Source of the DNA: Agrocybe praecox
Lineage: Eukaryota; Basidiomycota; Agaricomycetes; Agaricales; Agrocybaceae
Length of the DNA: 64,000 nucleotides
Assembly (NCBI GenBank): GCA_964017145.1
Contig: OZ024850.1
Span: forward strand, 1,031,618-1,095,617
Direction of reading: 5' to 3'
In this document: piece after piece, positions 21,901-30,911 of the stretch
How positions within the stretch are numbered: position 1 is the stretch's first letter
Layout of the letters: every line of letters starts with the position of its first letter
The notes under the pieces: generated by a model
Databases searched by the model: none
What the model saw: only the letters and a program-made list of their open reading frames with translations
Told to the model about the DNA's origin: nothing
Program-made: the position numbers and the translations under genes

Positions 21901-22842
21901 TGATCTATATGGCTCATAACTAGGCTTCAGCTCAATAGCATGATCCCAAGGCTTTCTATCTGGTAGCCTGTCAAAAGATTCCTTTGAGAATACCCCTTTG
22001 AATTGATGATAGTGCTTGGGGACAGCTTCTTCAAAGGATTTCTTTGGGGAATCAGCCTTCTGGTGAGATTCTTCTGCCAGCTTTTGGGACACAGTGGAAG
22101 TAGCATTAATAGACTGCCATTGAGGATGTAGACAAGAAATAAAAATCCTATCCTCAGGCTCAATCTCAGAGTCAGAGTCAGGTGACTGATCTACAAGATC
22201 TACACCTTCATCATCAAACTGAGGAAGCTGTCTTCTTTGCACTGCAGCTATTCTCTGCCTCTTCCTCCTGGCTCTAACAACTTCCATATGACAATCAGGT
22301 GGACATCTGAGGAATTGGACATCCCCTTTCTGCCAGTCAACATTAGGATTGTGTAGATAAAGCCAGGTGTGTCCAATAATAGCAGTTTTATCTCCTAAGT
22401 CACATATAGCAAAGGTGGCCTTTTCTGTATGGTTTTTGTAGATCATAATCAAGTCAACTTCTTCATGAATAGAGCCACTCTTGTTGAGGGTTCCATCTAC
22501 ATTGTAGACAGGAATGGCTCTAGGAAGTTTTCTTGTATTTAGATTATGATATTTCACAAAACCAGTATCCAGAAAAAGACCAGTAGCGCCAGAGTCAAGC
22601 AAAGCATTCACAGAAAGCCTTTTTCCTGTATCCATTGTCTTTAGTGTAACTGACAGATGGGTAGAGGTCTTAGGCTTGTGGTTCAGAATGTAGATCCTTT
22701 CAGGGGGGGAGGAAGAGGGTGAATCAGAAGGCATGATTTCTGTATCAGAATTTGAAGAGGAGAGGTTGGCTTTATTACTTTCATCTTCTAATACATTAAA
22801 TTTATTCCATTGGGACATGTCCTTCACCAATGGAGCCTTTAA
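18958..22842 (-). CDS. pol: Gypsy Pol polyprotein (protease, RT, RNase H, integrase, chromodomain)
   Basis: The frame stays open for about 1,290 codons. Residue positions below are counted from the TTG at 22830. Aspartic protease motif ALLDSGATGLF is at about 76. Reverse transcriptase has TKLDVRWGF and the catalytic VYMDDILVF at about 465. RNase H starts at KVEADSSDYATGAVL. Integrase has an HHCC zinc-binding module (LHHDAYIAGHPGK with CDRC), then the DDE core including TVDFITGLP, ICDRGPQFVS and YHPQTDGQTERVNQE. A GPY/F-like YGPYKITKVVGPNAYEL and a C-terminal chromodomain (EYIKDSRLFRNKLQYLVKW, STWEPAENL) follow. The chromodomain targets insertion to methylated-histone chromatin in known relatives. 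There is no upstream ATG in frame before codon 5, and the frame is -1 relative to gag. It is most likely made as a Gag-Pol fusion. Confidence 0.96.
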   Translation of the reverse strand, partial: LKAPLVKDMSQWNKFNVLEDESNKANLSSSNSDTEIMPSDSPSSSPPERIYILNHKPKTSTHLSVTLKTMDTGKRLSVNALLDSGATGLFLDTGFVKYHNLNTRKLPRAIPVYNVDGTLNKSGSIHEEVDLIMIYKNHTEKATFAICDLGDKTAIIGHTWLYLHNPNVDWQKGDVQFLRCPPDCHMEVVRARRKRQRIAAVQRRQLPQFDDEGVDLVDQSPDSDSEIEPEDRIFISCLHPQWQSINATSTVSQKLAEESHQKADSPKKSFEEAVPKHYHQFKGVFSKESFDRLPDRKPWDHAIELKPSYEPYRSKIYPLSPKEQKELDAFLEENLKSGRIRPSKSPMASPVFFVKKKDGSLRLVQDYRKLNEMTIKNSYPLPLISDIITKLSKAKYFTKLDVRWGFNNVRVKEGDEWKAAFRTNRGLFEPLVMFFGLTNSPATFQTMMNDIFIELIDGNVVIVYMDDILVFTETLEHHREVVKKVLQILEDNKLYLKAEKCEFEKEKIEYLGLIVSQGKIEMDPVKVEGVSKWPEPENVKDVQSFLGFVNFYRRFIEDFADIAKPLHELTKKGTVWRWGLRHQEAFDQLKLKVTSSPVLVFPDDNKPYKVEADSSDYATGAVLSQEGSDGKWHPVAFMSKSLSEVERNYEIHDKEMLAIIRALDEWRHYLEGTQHTFEIWTDHKNLEYFMTAQKLSRRQARWSLFLSRFDFSLHHRPGKKSLKPDALSRRSDHKKGENDNENVVLLKPSYFKIQALKQGHTILSGPETDLLKKIREAKDMDEKVVKALQELKGSSTKKIEGQEWAEEQGLILYRGKVYVPKDKDLRRKIVELHHDAYIAGHPGKWKTIELVSRNYWWPGMSHYIAAYTRSCDRCNRTKTFPAKPVGFLTPTEIPSDVWQTITVDFITGLPECQGYNAIMIVVDRLSKMIHIIPTTDEVTSEGTAKLYRDYVWKLHGLPIKIICDRGPQFVSKFMKELNSLLGIQTASSTAYHPQTDGQTERVNQEVEQYLRLFINHRQDWVEWLSLAEFSYNNRVQASTRQTPFMLNNGRHPRMGTEPLRDSKMDTVDTFVKNMEEARKEAESALKKAADDMAKFYDRHRGAPTEYKVGDMVWLDGKDLKTDRPSKKLEDKRYGPYKITKVVGPNAYELKLPSTMKIHPVFNVVKLMPHHPDPVGRKPPSRPPPVIKGENPEWEVEYIKDSRLFRNKLQYLVKWKNYPNEESTWEPAENLKRAAKSIKEFHAKHPAAPRKISALTFDRLSFSLLINFTEPPPPLKPSKLSHTCAHCGKCALERG

Positions 22843-22848
22843 AAACCC
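22806..22848 (-). promoter_or_regulatory. candidate -1 ribosomal frameshift signal at the gag-pol junction
   Basis: On the minus strand the last gag codons are AAG GGT TTT TAA. This gives an in-register heptamer G GGT TTT (22848-22842), which fits the X XXY YYZ rule. Seven bases later there is a perfect 8-bp stem: TCCATTGG (22834-22827) pairs with CCAATGGA (22813-22806) around a 13-base loop. After slipping, ribosomes read TTA AAG GCT and enter the long pol frame. Slippery site, spacer and stem are all read from the sequence. Function is inferred. Confidence 0.75.
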
Positions 22849-23909
22849 TTTTCTGATTCATTCTTGTTTCCTTGTTCTTCCTTGATCAGTTTTCCATAAA
22901 AGTCCTTCAGCTCCTCATGGTTCATGGCATTGATGTTCACTGTAGATCTACAGTGCTCTGCCTTGTGACCAGGTTTTCTGCATTTAAAGCAGATAAGGGG
23001 CCTAACTGACTTCCATCCTGAATCTACTTCCATGGGGACCACATCTGGTTGCTTTGCCTGAGCAACAAAACCTCTCTGACTGCTTGTAAAAGGAGAAGGA
23101 CTGGGGGCTGCTGGCTTAGGCTGAGGTTTAGGAGCCTTTGAGAAGGGGAAAGAGGTGGTAGATGTAGACTTATTAAAGGCTTCCATCTGTCTCCACTGCC
23201 TGTCCAGCTTGGTAGCCCAGGAGATCCAGCCATTCAGAGTCTTGGGCATATCAGGGACATTGTAGACCTTTTCCCTGAGTGATCTGTTTAACCCAGTTTG
23301 AAACTTCTCAACCAAAGCAGCATCATTGTACCCAGTATCAGAGACCAATTCCCTAAAGCTAGCCACATATTCATCAGCTGTTTGACTTCCCTGCTTCAGA
23401 AGATTCATTTTGTGTCTGGCTGTGCTAGCAGGGTCTGGATCTCCAAATACTTCCCTGAATTCATAGATAAAGTCATCCCAAAGGCCTTCCTTGGAATAGT
23501 CTCCATCTAGAATTTTAGTTTTGTCCAATGCCCATTTCCCAGCAGTACCTTCCTTCATATAGGATAGGGCACAAACAACCTTTTGAAGGTCATCTGTAAT
23601 CCCCTTCCCATAGAAATATAATTTGAGTTGACTGAGGAAGGTTTCTGCTTTTGACATAGAACCATCATATGGCTCAGGGGGGGAAACCTTGATTCCAGAC
23701 TGTGAACCAAAGGTAAAAGGACCATGACTAGCAGGGGGAGGATGGACTTCTCTAGCAGCAGAGGAGAATGGTGATTGAGTGATTGGAGGTGTGACTGACT
23801 GTTGCTGCTGCTGCCTTAAGAGAGTCACCTCCTGGGTAAGGAGAGAGATTTGTTGAAGGAGCTCCTCCACAGAGGGAAGAGTAGTGGTAGTGGTAGTGGT
23901 AGTGTCCAT
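22839..23909 (-). CDS. gag: Gypsy Gag protein with CCHC zinc knuckle
   Basis: A 356-residue capsid/nucleocapsid precursor. It starts MDTTTTTTTTLPSVEELLQQ with a short coiled coil and a Q-rich stretch. The retrotransposon-gag capsid core follows (EPYDGSMSKAETFLSQLKLY, then FREVFGDPDPASTARHKMNL and ADEYVASFRELVSDTGY). The C-terminal zinc knuckle is CFKCRKPGHKAEHC (C-X2-C-X4-H-X4-C) near residue 305, followed by an ELKDFYGKL segment. It stops with TAA at 22839-22841, immediately after the slippery heptamer. The leader between the 5' LTR and this ATG is about 530 bases. Confidence 0.95.
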   Translation of the reverse strand: MDTTTTTTTTLPSVEELLQQISLLTQEVTLLRQQQQQSVTPPITQSPFSSAAREVHPPPASHGPFTFGSQSGIKVSPPEPYDGSMSKAETFLSQLKLYFYGKGITDDLQKVVCALSYMKEGTAGKWALDKTKILDGDYSKEGLWDDFIYEFREVFGDPDPASTARHKMNLLKQGSQTADEYVASFRELVSDTGYNDAALVEKFQTGLNRSLREKVYNVPDMPKTLNGWISWATKLDRQWRQMEAFNKSTSTTSFPFSKAPKPQPKPAAPSPSPFTSSQRGFVAQAKQPDVVPMEVDSGWKSVRPLICFKCRKPGHKAEHCRSTVNINAMNHEELKDFYGKLIKEEQGNKNESEKGF

Positions 23910-24426
23910 CTTGGTGCAGATAAAGTAGAGGCTCTCTGGTGTGTGTGTGGGAGAAGCTATCTACAAAAAGTGCCCTTGAGACTATACTAAGTAACTAAAA
24001 GAAAATGCTATGTAATGGATACCCAGTTGTCACCCCAAACACAGTGGGTCTAAACCTAGGATCACAGGGTTGACTACCTGGTATTTTCCTAGACCACCAA
24101 AGACAGAGACAGTTGGCCTGAATCTGCCCCAACAGTTGGTATCCCTATCTACAAGTTCACACACAACACACAACAGAGAGTGAGAAACCCAGTAGAAAGA
24201 GAGGTGTCTTGAGGAAATGTTGAAATTGGGGAGGGAGAAATGATATAGAAGATTGGGAGGATATTGGAGGTTGAAGAGTTGATGATGATGAAGAAAATGA
24301 TATATGGGGTGAGAGGATGTGAGGGTAAATGGTGGAAAGAGAGATGAATAGATTGGTGTAAATAAATGTAGGTTGGTGTAGGTAAAGGTGAGATGATGGA
24401 TAGTGATTGGTAGAGTTGTCTGAGAT

Positions 24427-24437
24427 AGCTTCAATCT
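24427..24437 (-). other. self-complementary primer binding site
   Basis: Two bases downstream of the 5' LTR the minus strand reads AGATTGAAGCT. This is the exact complement of AGCTTCAATCT inside the LTR (24581-24591), where transcription is predicted to start. I saw no tRNA 3'-end match. The arrangement matches the Tf1/sushi lineage, in which the first 11 nt of the RNA fold back and prime reverse transcription. Confidence 0.7.
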
Positions 24438-24439
24438 TC

Positions 24440-24919
24440 TGTCAGGGCAACACTATAATCAGTGTGACAAGGCCACCAACAAAGACAAAGCAAGAGAGAA
24501 GAGAGAGAGAGGAAGAGATAGAGATAGAGAGACACTCAATGATTCTAAGAGATCACACCAATGATAGTGGATATCCTAAGAGATTGAAGCTGGGGCTACA
24601 GCTACATACATGTCCAGTATATATACCCTACAGCTATTCTAGAATATTCCTACATGACATCATAGAAAGGAATGATGAGTAAAGCAATGACATCATAAAG
24701 AAAGTAAAAGAATAATGTGGAATGATGTGGAATGGATGAGGCTATGCTCATGGGAAATTAAAGTGATAAGTATCTAATCAAATGATAATCAAATGATAAT
24801 CAAGAGATAATAAAGAGATAATCAAAGATATGAAGCAGATAAGATATCTACACATCTACAAAAGGGAAAAATGCGAAATAAATGTAGAAAAATAAGGAAA
24901 AATAGGGGAAACCCTGACA
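24440..24919 (-). repeat. 5' LTR of Gypsy element with TATA box
   Basis: The 480-bp LTR is bounded by TGTCAGGG and CCCTGACA. On the minus strand TATATATA (24625-24618) lies 34 bases before the predicted start AGCTTC (24591). It is the only LTR of this full element that keeps the TATA box. Confidence 0.95.
24585..24625 (-). promoter_or_regulatory. LTR promoter: TATA box and predicted start site
   Basis: TATATATA is followed, 34 bases from its first base, by AGCTTCAATCT, which is complementary to the primer binding site. That spacing is normal for a pol II TATA promoter and supports the start at 24591. Confidence 0.6.
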
Positions 24920-25570
24920 CAGCACACCCTTGATGATCTGACACATTCAGCCCAGCTCAGTAACGAGCTCAGCATTGTGAGAGATGTAAGAGCTTAGAGA
25001 AATTCATGAGAACTTGTGGATAAAAGCAAGAAGAATAAGAACACACCTTGCTGTGCAACCAGCCTTGTGTACACTGATCTCATGTCTGGCTATGTACTCC
25101 TCAATGAGTAACTGGGGTCTCTGTGTGATATGGGATCCAACGATGAAGAACATGGCAGACAAATTCTTCTCCTTGCAGAAGTCGAGGATGTATCTGGGGG
25201 AAAAGATAAATATTAGAATAAATAAATGCCTTGCACAGCTTTTTTGTTGTCATTGCACATCTCAAAATAATTAAATCTTCCTGGGCCATATAGAGTAAAG
25301 AAAGAAAAAAGATTGATTTAGAATAATCAACTTTGGTACATGAATGACTTACTATATGCCAAAGGACTGTCATCGAAGCTATTTCGAAAGAGAGGGTTTG
25401 GTGAGAAAGAGTACTAGTGTATACATTTGTGTACATACCTGATACCCCAAGTAAACATAATCAAACCAATCAGACATATTCTAGGGCTTTGTAGGTAGCT
25501 GACTCACCACTGGTAGGAGGAATCTTGTCAACCGGAGGGTATGTGTTTGAACCTGCAATGCCTAGATAAA
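24920..25570 (-). pseudogene. chitin deacetylase fragment (copy 2)
   Basis: Minus-strand exons read GSNTYPPVDKIPPTSG (near 25,550-25,510) and a shortened FTWGIR at 25,440. After an intron with an acceptor near 25,197 comes DFCKEKNLSAMFFIVGSHIT, then EEYIARHEISVH. The last is the NodB core of carbohydrate esterase 4 chitin deacetylases (normally ATFFVVGS, then AGHEISVHTWSH). The CPDK part of the Cys-rich exon is lost, and the catalytic His-box is degraded after VH. The Gypsy LTR lies about 130 bp downstream, and the rest of the gene is not found on the far side of that element. It is a relic of a cell-wall chitin-to-chitosan enzyme gene. Confidence 0.62.
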
Positions 25571-25649
25571 AGGAATGAATTTCAGTGTATTTGCAAGAAA
25601 GAAAAACACATATATGCACTGGCTGTTGGAAGAGGTAGTGCCTTGGAAA

Positions 25650-26254
25650 TAGTGATGTGCCAGCTTTGGCTCAAGCCAAAAAGCCAGGCCAGGTCAAGCC
25701 CCAAATGGGCCAAGCCAAGCCTGGCCAAAACTTTGGCTTATTGGGGCTTTTGGCCTGGCTTTGAATTTTTAAAGCCCCAGGCCCTTGGCCAGGCCAAGGG
25801 CTTTGCGGTATTAACTTTTCTCAGTAAACTGTACATTAGTGCATGTTGGGTGTGACTGTTTATTAACATGGATAGCTTCTAACTTGTAAGTAACTTATAT
25901 TATTTCTTTGTTCTCATTTCAAAGGTATGTTTAATGTATGAAACTTGGACCAAAGAATTCCCACACATCTAATGGCCATGCTAATGTGGTAAAAATGTGT
26001 GACCCTTCATTTATTTCTTGACAATTAACATTTTAAACATGAATATAGATAGTAACAGTAACAAGTACCATTAAATTTTCACTCTTAATTGTTACTTTAC
26101 AAGTTGTTTAAAAATAGCCCAAAGCCCCAGCTCAAGCCAAAGTCAAGCCCTATTTTTGGCTTTTGGCTTGGCTCAGAATTTTTTTGGGCCAAAGCCGGTG
26201 CAAGCCAAGCCAAAGCCAGGGCTTTTTGGCCAATCCCGGGCCGGCACATCACTA
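25650..26254. mobile_element. hAT-type MITE rich in AAGCC/GGCC motifs
   Basis: A 605-bp unit with ends TAGTGATGTGCC and GGCACATCACTA. Flanking 8-mers CTTGGAAA and CCCAGAAA agree at 5 of 8 positions and differ only by transitions, as in an aged hAT duplication. About 160 bp at each end are packed with (A)AGCC, GGCC and TTGGC motifs in both orientations. The centre is AT-rich and non-coding. Confidence 0.72.
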
Positions 26255-27490
26255 CCCAGAAATGGCTGTGGGTTGTGCCCCGGGAGTGTATATGGTGGCA
26301 GCTAACATACCAGAGCGGAACACCAGTGCCATTCGCCGCTGGTGTCAAGGTCTCTATGGGTGCAGCAGCGGCAACAGCATCAGCAAAAGTGGCAGGACCC
26401 TGGCTTGCCATGCAAGGACCTTACAAGGCCGAAAAGGTCACAAGGTTCCCAATTATGGGTGAGACCGTGGATCTCAATAGGGAGACATCGAAATCGGGTA
26501 TGTGACGTCAATTATGTGTAAAATTGACAATATTAGCTGACCTTGGAAAGGTCATCCAACCTTTGGACACCTTGAAACACCTTACATGGCCTTCCCAGAA
26601 TACACTGCAGAACAATAAAAAATAAAAAATATTTGTCACCCTATTGCTCCTGTACCTGCTGTAGCCATACTATTTACGTCTTTTTATTTTTATTTTATTT
26701 TACTTACTTATTTTTTATTCTACTTATACAGACTTGTAAATTTTCTCCACCACTAGTAATTGAACCTACATCCTAGAGAGCAAGAAATAAAATACTCAAT
26801 ACAAAATTTCCACTAAGCTATGGCATCTTTCGTAGAATCCAAAGTCTTATGCATAATATCCCGCCCGGCTCGCTTAACAAAGACCTGTTGGGGCATGGAA
26901 CGGCATCCGGAAATCCTCGGAAGTCACAGCTGACCATGATCGCTGTATGTACATATACAGCGAGGAATACATAATCTGTATTTTTTTGTTTGAATACAGT
27001 GATTATAGCCTGGAGTGAGTGATGTGGATGTGTGCTACAAGCGACTACAAATAAACATGTATATAAAATAAAATGTGGATCAATTTTGTTTTTACATCCC
27101 AATGATGTTCAAGGATTTGTGTACATGCAATGGTAAATGTCAAGATTTGAGCATGCTTAGAACGAATGGTAAAGAATTATATACCCCTTGAAATGTCCTC
27201 AAATAATTTAGTCATAAAGGTATTGTTGAAACAAACATTTGCTTTTATTGGATGTGTTGTACAGAATTTCCAGAGCTTACAATTTTGTTCCAAGGTTAGA
27301 CCCACCTTCCAAGAATGCGCACATAATGTACCGGCCTTGCCGTGTGAGGGCAAGGCCGGCCCATTATCGTGGGAACACGGAAGGACGGCAGGGCTATCCG
27401 GGGACTTGTCACTTTTGCTGATGAGGAGCAGCACTTCTGCCAGAGGATGTGAAGGAGGCGACTGCAGCAGCTAAGTCGGCAAACACACAA
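26255..27490. other. spacer with uncertain gene remnants
   Basis: A minus-strand stretch at 26,290-26,410 (PIETLTPAANGTGVPLWYV) faintly resembles the copper-binding region of serine-rich cupredoxins, but it has no supporting exons. The rest is AT-rich (26,620-26,780) or carries only short frames. Confidence 0.3.
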
Positions 27491-27599
27491 GCTTCAAGCT
27501 CTTTCTCTTGTCCGTGACTTTCTCTGCAACCCCTGCCACCGAATTAGCTGATACGTCACACACAAAATCCCTTTTTTCCACCTGTATCGATCCTTTATT

Positions 27600-28265
27600 T
27601 GCAGCATCGTTTGTCATTTCGCGTCGTTCTGATTCTGCTCGTTCCCTTTCTCCGTACCTCCGCCTCCGTTCGCGTTTGAATTCAGGCGATACCTCACAAC
27701 GGCTTCCTTGGAATAACAAAGAGAAGCAGCCAACATTGGCGAATAATAAAATGCCGAATTGTCTCGAGATGGTTGGCTGTGGGAAGCTGGTAAGTTTGTT
27801 ATCTTCATTCGAAACCAATTTTCCCCTCACCCTCGCCCCCAGCGAGTACCAGGGGTCCAGTATACATGTTCGTATGTCGAAGGACCCAGGAGATGCAAAG
27901 AAACCTATCCAATGCGCTTTTCGCCTTGTTAGCGAGCAGCGACGGGAGGAAGAATTAGAAACGACGTACAAGCGAGGCCGGTGGTATTCAAAATCGTCTC
28001 GAAATAGTTGGCTTTGGGAGCAAGTTGGTAAGTTGGTATGATCTTGGTTCCAAAGCAATTCTAATTTCTCCACTCATCGAGTACCAGTATGCATGTCCAG
28101 GTATCGAAGAAGATGCGCGAAAACCTATGCGATTCAATATTCATGTTTCGTGTTGGACCTTGGTAGCGAGCCGACGGGAGGAATTACAGACCATGTTACG
28201 AGCGAGGCCGCTGACGGGTGTGAATTCGATATTTTTTCGAGAGGGTTGGCTTTGGGAGCAAGCCG
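27600..28265. repeat. diverged tandem duplication, about 237-bp units
   Basis: Two units (27,840-28,025 and 28,077-28,265) share the order GCGAGTACCAG, then AAACCTAT(C/G)CA, then AGCGA-CGACGGGAGGA, and end GGTTGGCTTTGGGAGCAAG. The end of a third unit is at about 27,750-27,785. Units are about 65-70% alike. In one plus-strand frame each ends in a WLWE(Q)-like peptide at a GT donor, so they might be repeated exons of an unrecognised gene. The minus strand is also open for 200 codons (27471-28073). I cannot decide which strand codes, if either. Confidence 0.5.
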
Positions 28266-29363
28266 GTACATGGTTTGCTTTGCTTTCTTTCTTTCTTTTC
28301 CTCGTCTTTTTTCTTTCTTTCTTTCTCTCCCTCCCTCCCTCTCTTATGTACGCACTCACGCACTCACGCACTCACGCAAACACCCGAAACAGACCAAACT
28401 ACGTATGGACCCACCAAGGCGGCAAACAAGTGATGCTCCCCGCACCGGACCAAGGAGCGCCTTGTAAGCCTTGTAGCGCTCAGCTCAGAACCTGCCGCGC
28501 ACACGATCACCTGATGCCAAGAGCCCGTGCCAAGCAGCAACGAATCGAATTTGATAATGATATGCATCCATGCCCCTTCCTTTCGAACTTCCTTCCTTGG
28601 GTCAGCCAAGGCCAAGCTTCCTCTCGTCCAACGGTCCAAAGTTGTAATCCAGACACATACCTCGTCGTCAAGGATGCCGGATAATCGATAGTCTGGACTC
28701 TGAAAGCGGGCTCAAAGCGGGCTTGGCTTAAGTTGAAGGGAGGGAGGTGTGCTCATGGCATGCCCACTTACACGCAGTGTTCGTCGAGTGAGTCCCAGGA
28801 CCTATGTACGCGCAAGAGAACCAACTTGAGCTGGAACGATCATCGGACACAAGTACCAGGAACCAGGATGGCCTTGGTATCGGAGTCGAAGCAAATCCGG
28901 TATGTACCGCTGCGAACCGAAAGGGGTGTATCAGGGAGGCTTTATATCCCTTTCACATTCACATTCATATGTATCCCTACGTACATACGTATAAAATGAG
29001 CCGCTGTTTTCGTTGACGACGCGTGAATCCTTTCCTTTCTTCCTTCTTCCCGTCTTCCTCTTTCCTTTCCTTCCCTTCCTCCTTTTTCCTGTCTTCGTGC
29101 CCTTCTTTTTTCGTTGAGCAGTGTGAGTCCCCCTCCGGGTTTACAGGTGTTCGTGTGCGGCTGCTTATGAGATTCGTTCGTCGTATCGTATATACAGGCT
29201 CTTCCCTACCATCGTCAACTTGGGCTAGCACCATACCTCTTATCCATTCTCTCCACACCTCGTCGTTTTTCTCTCACCCCCGATTCGACCTTCTCACTCT
29301 CGTTGACGAGACTTTTATATCAAGAAAGAAAGAAAACTTGGATAACACACAAGACAAAACAAG
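28266..29363. other. spacer with CTTT microsatellite
   Basis: A (CTTT)n tract lies at 28,285-28,345. A plus-strand open frame to 28,684 (NRPNYVWTHQGGKQVML) has no recognised family. Pyrimidine-rich DNA at 29,030-29,110 and 29,240-29,300 may be the promoter side of the cupredoxin gene. Confidence 0.4.
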
Positions 29364-30552
29364 ATGCAATTCCTATCCCTATCAACACTCCTCCGAGTCG
29401 TTTCCCTCCCCCTCCTCGCGTCTTTCGTCAGCGCCGAGTCGTTCAGTGTGGTGGTAGGGAATAACAATGCGAATACTTTCGAGCCTTCTTCGTGCGTATC
29501 TCTTCTCTTTATCTATATATATCCTTTGCTTCCGAGCTCGTACCCCACTGATCGATGTCGATAATCTTCCATCGTGTCGTGTCGTGTCATGTCGTCTCCT
29601 GATCGAACTCGTCAAAAACCAATCAAATCAATAACTCAACATCATAAACGGAACCGAACTGACGTCGACCCCTATTTACAGACTCACAAATGTCAAAGCT
29701 GGAGATACGATCTCGTTCAAGTTGTACGTCGCCTTATCGCTTATCATTGATCGTATTTATAAACCCCCTGACCCAACTTCTTATATTCAGCGTGTCGAAG
29801 AACCACGTACGTCTTCTTCCTTCCCTCTTCCCATCCTCACCGTCGTCCTAACCCCTCTTTCCCTCCCTCCCTCGCTCGTTCCTCTTCCCGCCGCCCGTCC
29901 CCGTCCCTATCTTCCCCCCTCATCTTCACCCACACCATCCTAACCACTACACCACCCAACACAGACCCTAACCCAATCAACATTCGCCACCCCCTGCACG
30001 AAGAAGCCCGACGGTGTCGACTCGGGGTTCGTCCCCATCCCCGCCGGCACGACCGTCTTTCCAGAATGGACCATCGCGATCAACAACGTCTCCGCGCCTC
30101 TATGGTTCTACTGCGCCCAGGCCCAGCACTGTGCCGCGGGGGGCATGGTGTTTGCTATTAATCCGACGGGGGATAAGACGTTTGCTGCTTTTCAGGTGCG
30201 TTTGGGGTTTTGGTTTTGGTTTTGGTGGGCTTTTGAAGTATACTTACTTGTGTTTCTATTTCGTGGCACTACGTAGGCTCTAGCTACTGGCTCCACGACC
30301 GCCCCTACTGGTTCAACAACCGCTGCTACACCCGGCTCTACTACGACCTCCGCCGACGGCAGCACCACCAGCACCACAAACTCATCCACCAGCGCTGATG
30401 GCACTACCACAAACTCAACGACTAGCGCCGATGGCACGAGCGCAAACGCCGGGTCGGACTCCGGTGCGCTGTCTAGTGTCCATGTGTCGGTGGGAAGATT
30501 GAGCGGAGTCGTGCTGGGCTTGGTGGGGGTTTTGGCTGGGTTGGGGCTGTGA
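29364..30552 (+). CDS. extracellular serine-rich cupredoxin, GPI-anchor type
   Basis: The product begins with a signal peptide (MQFLSLSTLLRVVSLPLLAS, cleaved near VSA) followed by the cupredoxin fold. FSVVVGNNNANTFEPSS, LTNVKAGDTISFK and FVSKNH are joined across short introns. The fourth coding piece has TLTQSTFATPC and ends with the copper-site segment APLWFYCAQAQHC, then GGMVFAINP. The last exon (from 30277) is a Ser/Thr-rich repeat stalk. It is followed by a small-residue/hydrophobic tail typical of GPI-anchored fungal proteins, with the stop TGA at 30550-30552. Family members sit in the wall or plasma membrane. Their function is poorly known. A truncated second copy of its 3' end lies at 31,523-31,643. 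Confidence 0.8.
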
Positions 30553-30911
30553 GATGAAGATGGAGAGGAGAGGAGAGGTTGAGGTTGAAGCGTTGAGTGT
30601 TGCAACGTTGGACATTGAGGTTGACTCGGACGTTGAGGCTTTGAGGCCTGAAGGTCTCGATTGATTGATTGTTCGTTCGTTCGTTCGTTTTATCTTCTCG
30701 TTTTGTTATTTTCCTTCTTCTCTTTTTCCTTCTACGTACCTTTTCCTTCTTCATCTTGATGTACATACACGCTCATACATACATACACACATATTGCATA
30801 TGTTTGACCGGTTCTCACGCCACGGCTCACAAGCAACAAGGAGAGTTTCAAAATAGTTGCAAACACTGACAGTCCTAATCATAACCTCCACCGTCGACTA
30901 CCGAAGCCGCT

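Larger units (their letters stand above)
18463..24919 (-). mobile_element. Ty3/Gypsy chromovirus LTR retrotransposon, structurally complete
   Basis: The element is on the minus strand. It has a 5' LTR (24440-24919), leader, gag (22839-23909), pol (to 18958), polypurine tract and 3' LTR (18463-18957). LTRs begin TGTCAGGG and end CCCTGACA. Pol order is protease, RT, RNase H, integrase, chromodomain, which defines Ty3/Gypsy chromoviruses. Both reading frames are open. A -1 frameshift signal joins them and an 11-nt self-priming match is present. The flanking 5-mers GAAAG and CAGCA do not match, so no target duplication is visible. Solo LTRs of this family occur elsewhere (4878-5385). Confidence 0.96.

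Noticed and set aside
18958..24919. Endogenous retrovirus with envelope gene
   Set aside because: No third ORF lies between pol and the 3' LTR, since the pol stop abuts the LTR. The chromodomain marks a fungal chromovirus retrotransposon.
26097..26411. 104-codon minus-strand ORF with a cupredoxin-like PLWYV segment
   Set aside because: Half of it lies inside the hAT MITE, and no neighbouring exons support a gene.
29023..29457. 144-codon plus-strand ORF ahead of the cupredoxin gene
   Set aside because: It is pyrimidine-rich Ser/Phe low complexity and overlaps the signal-peptide exon in another frame. It is better read as promoter and leader.
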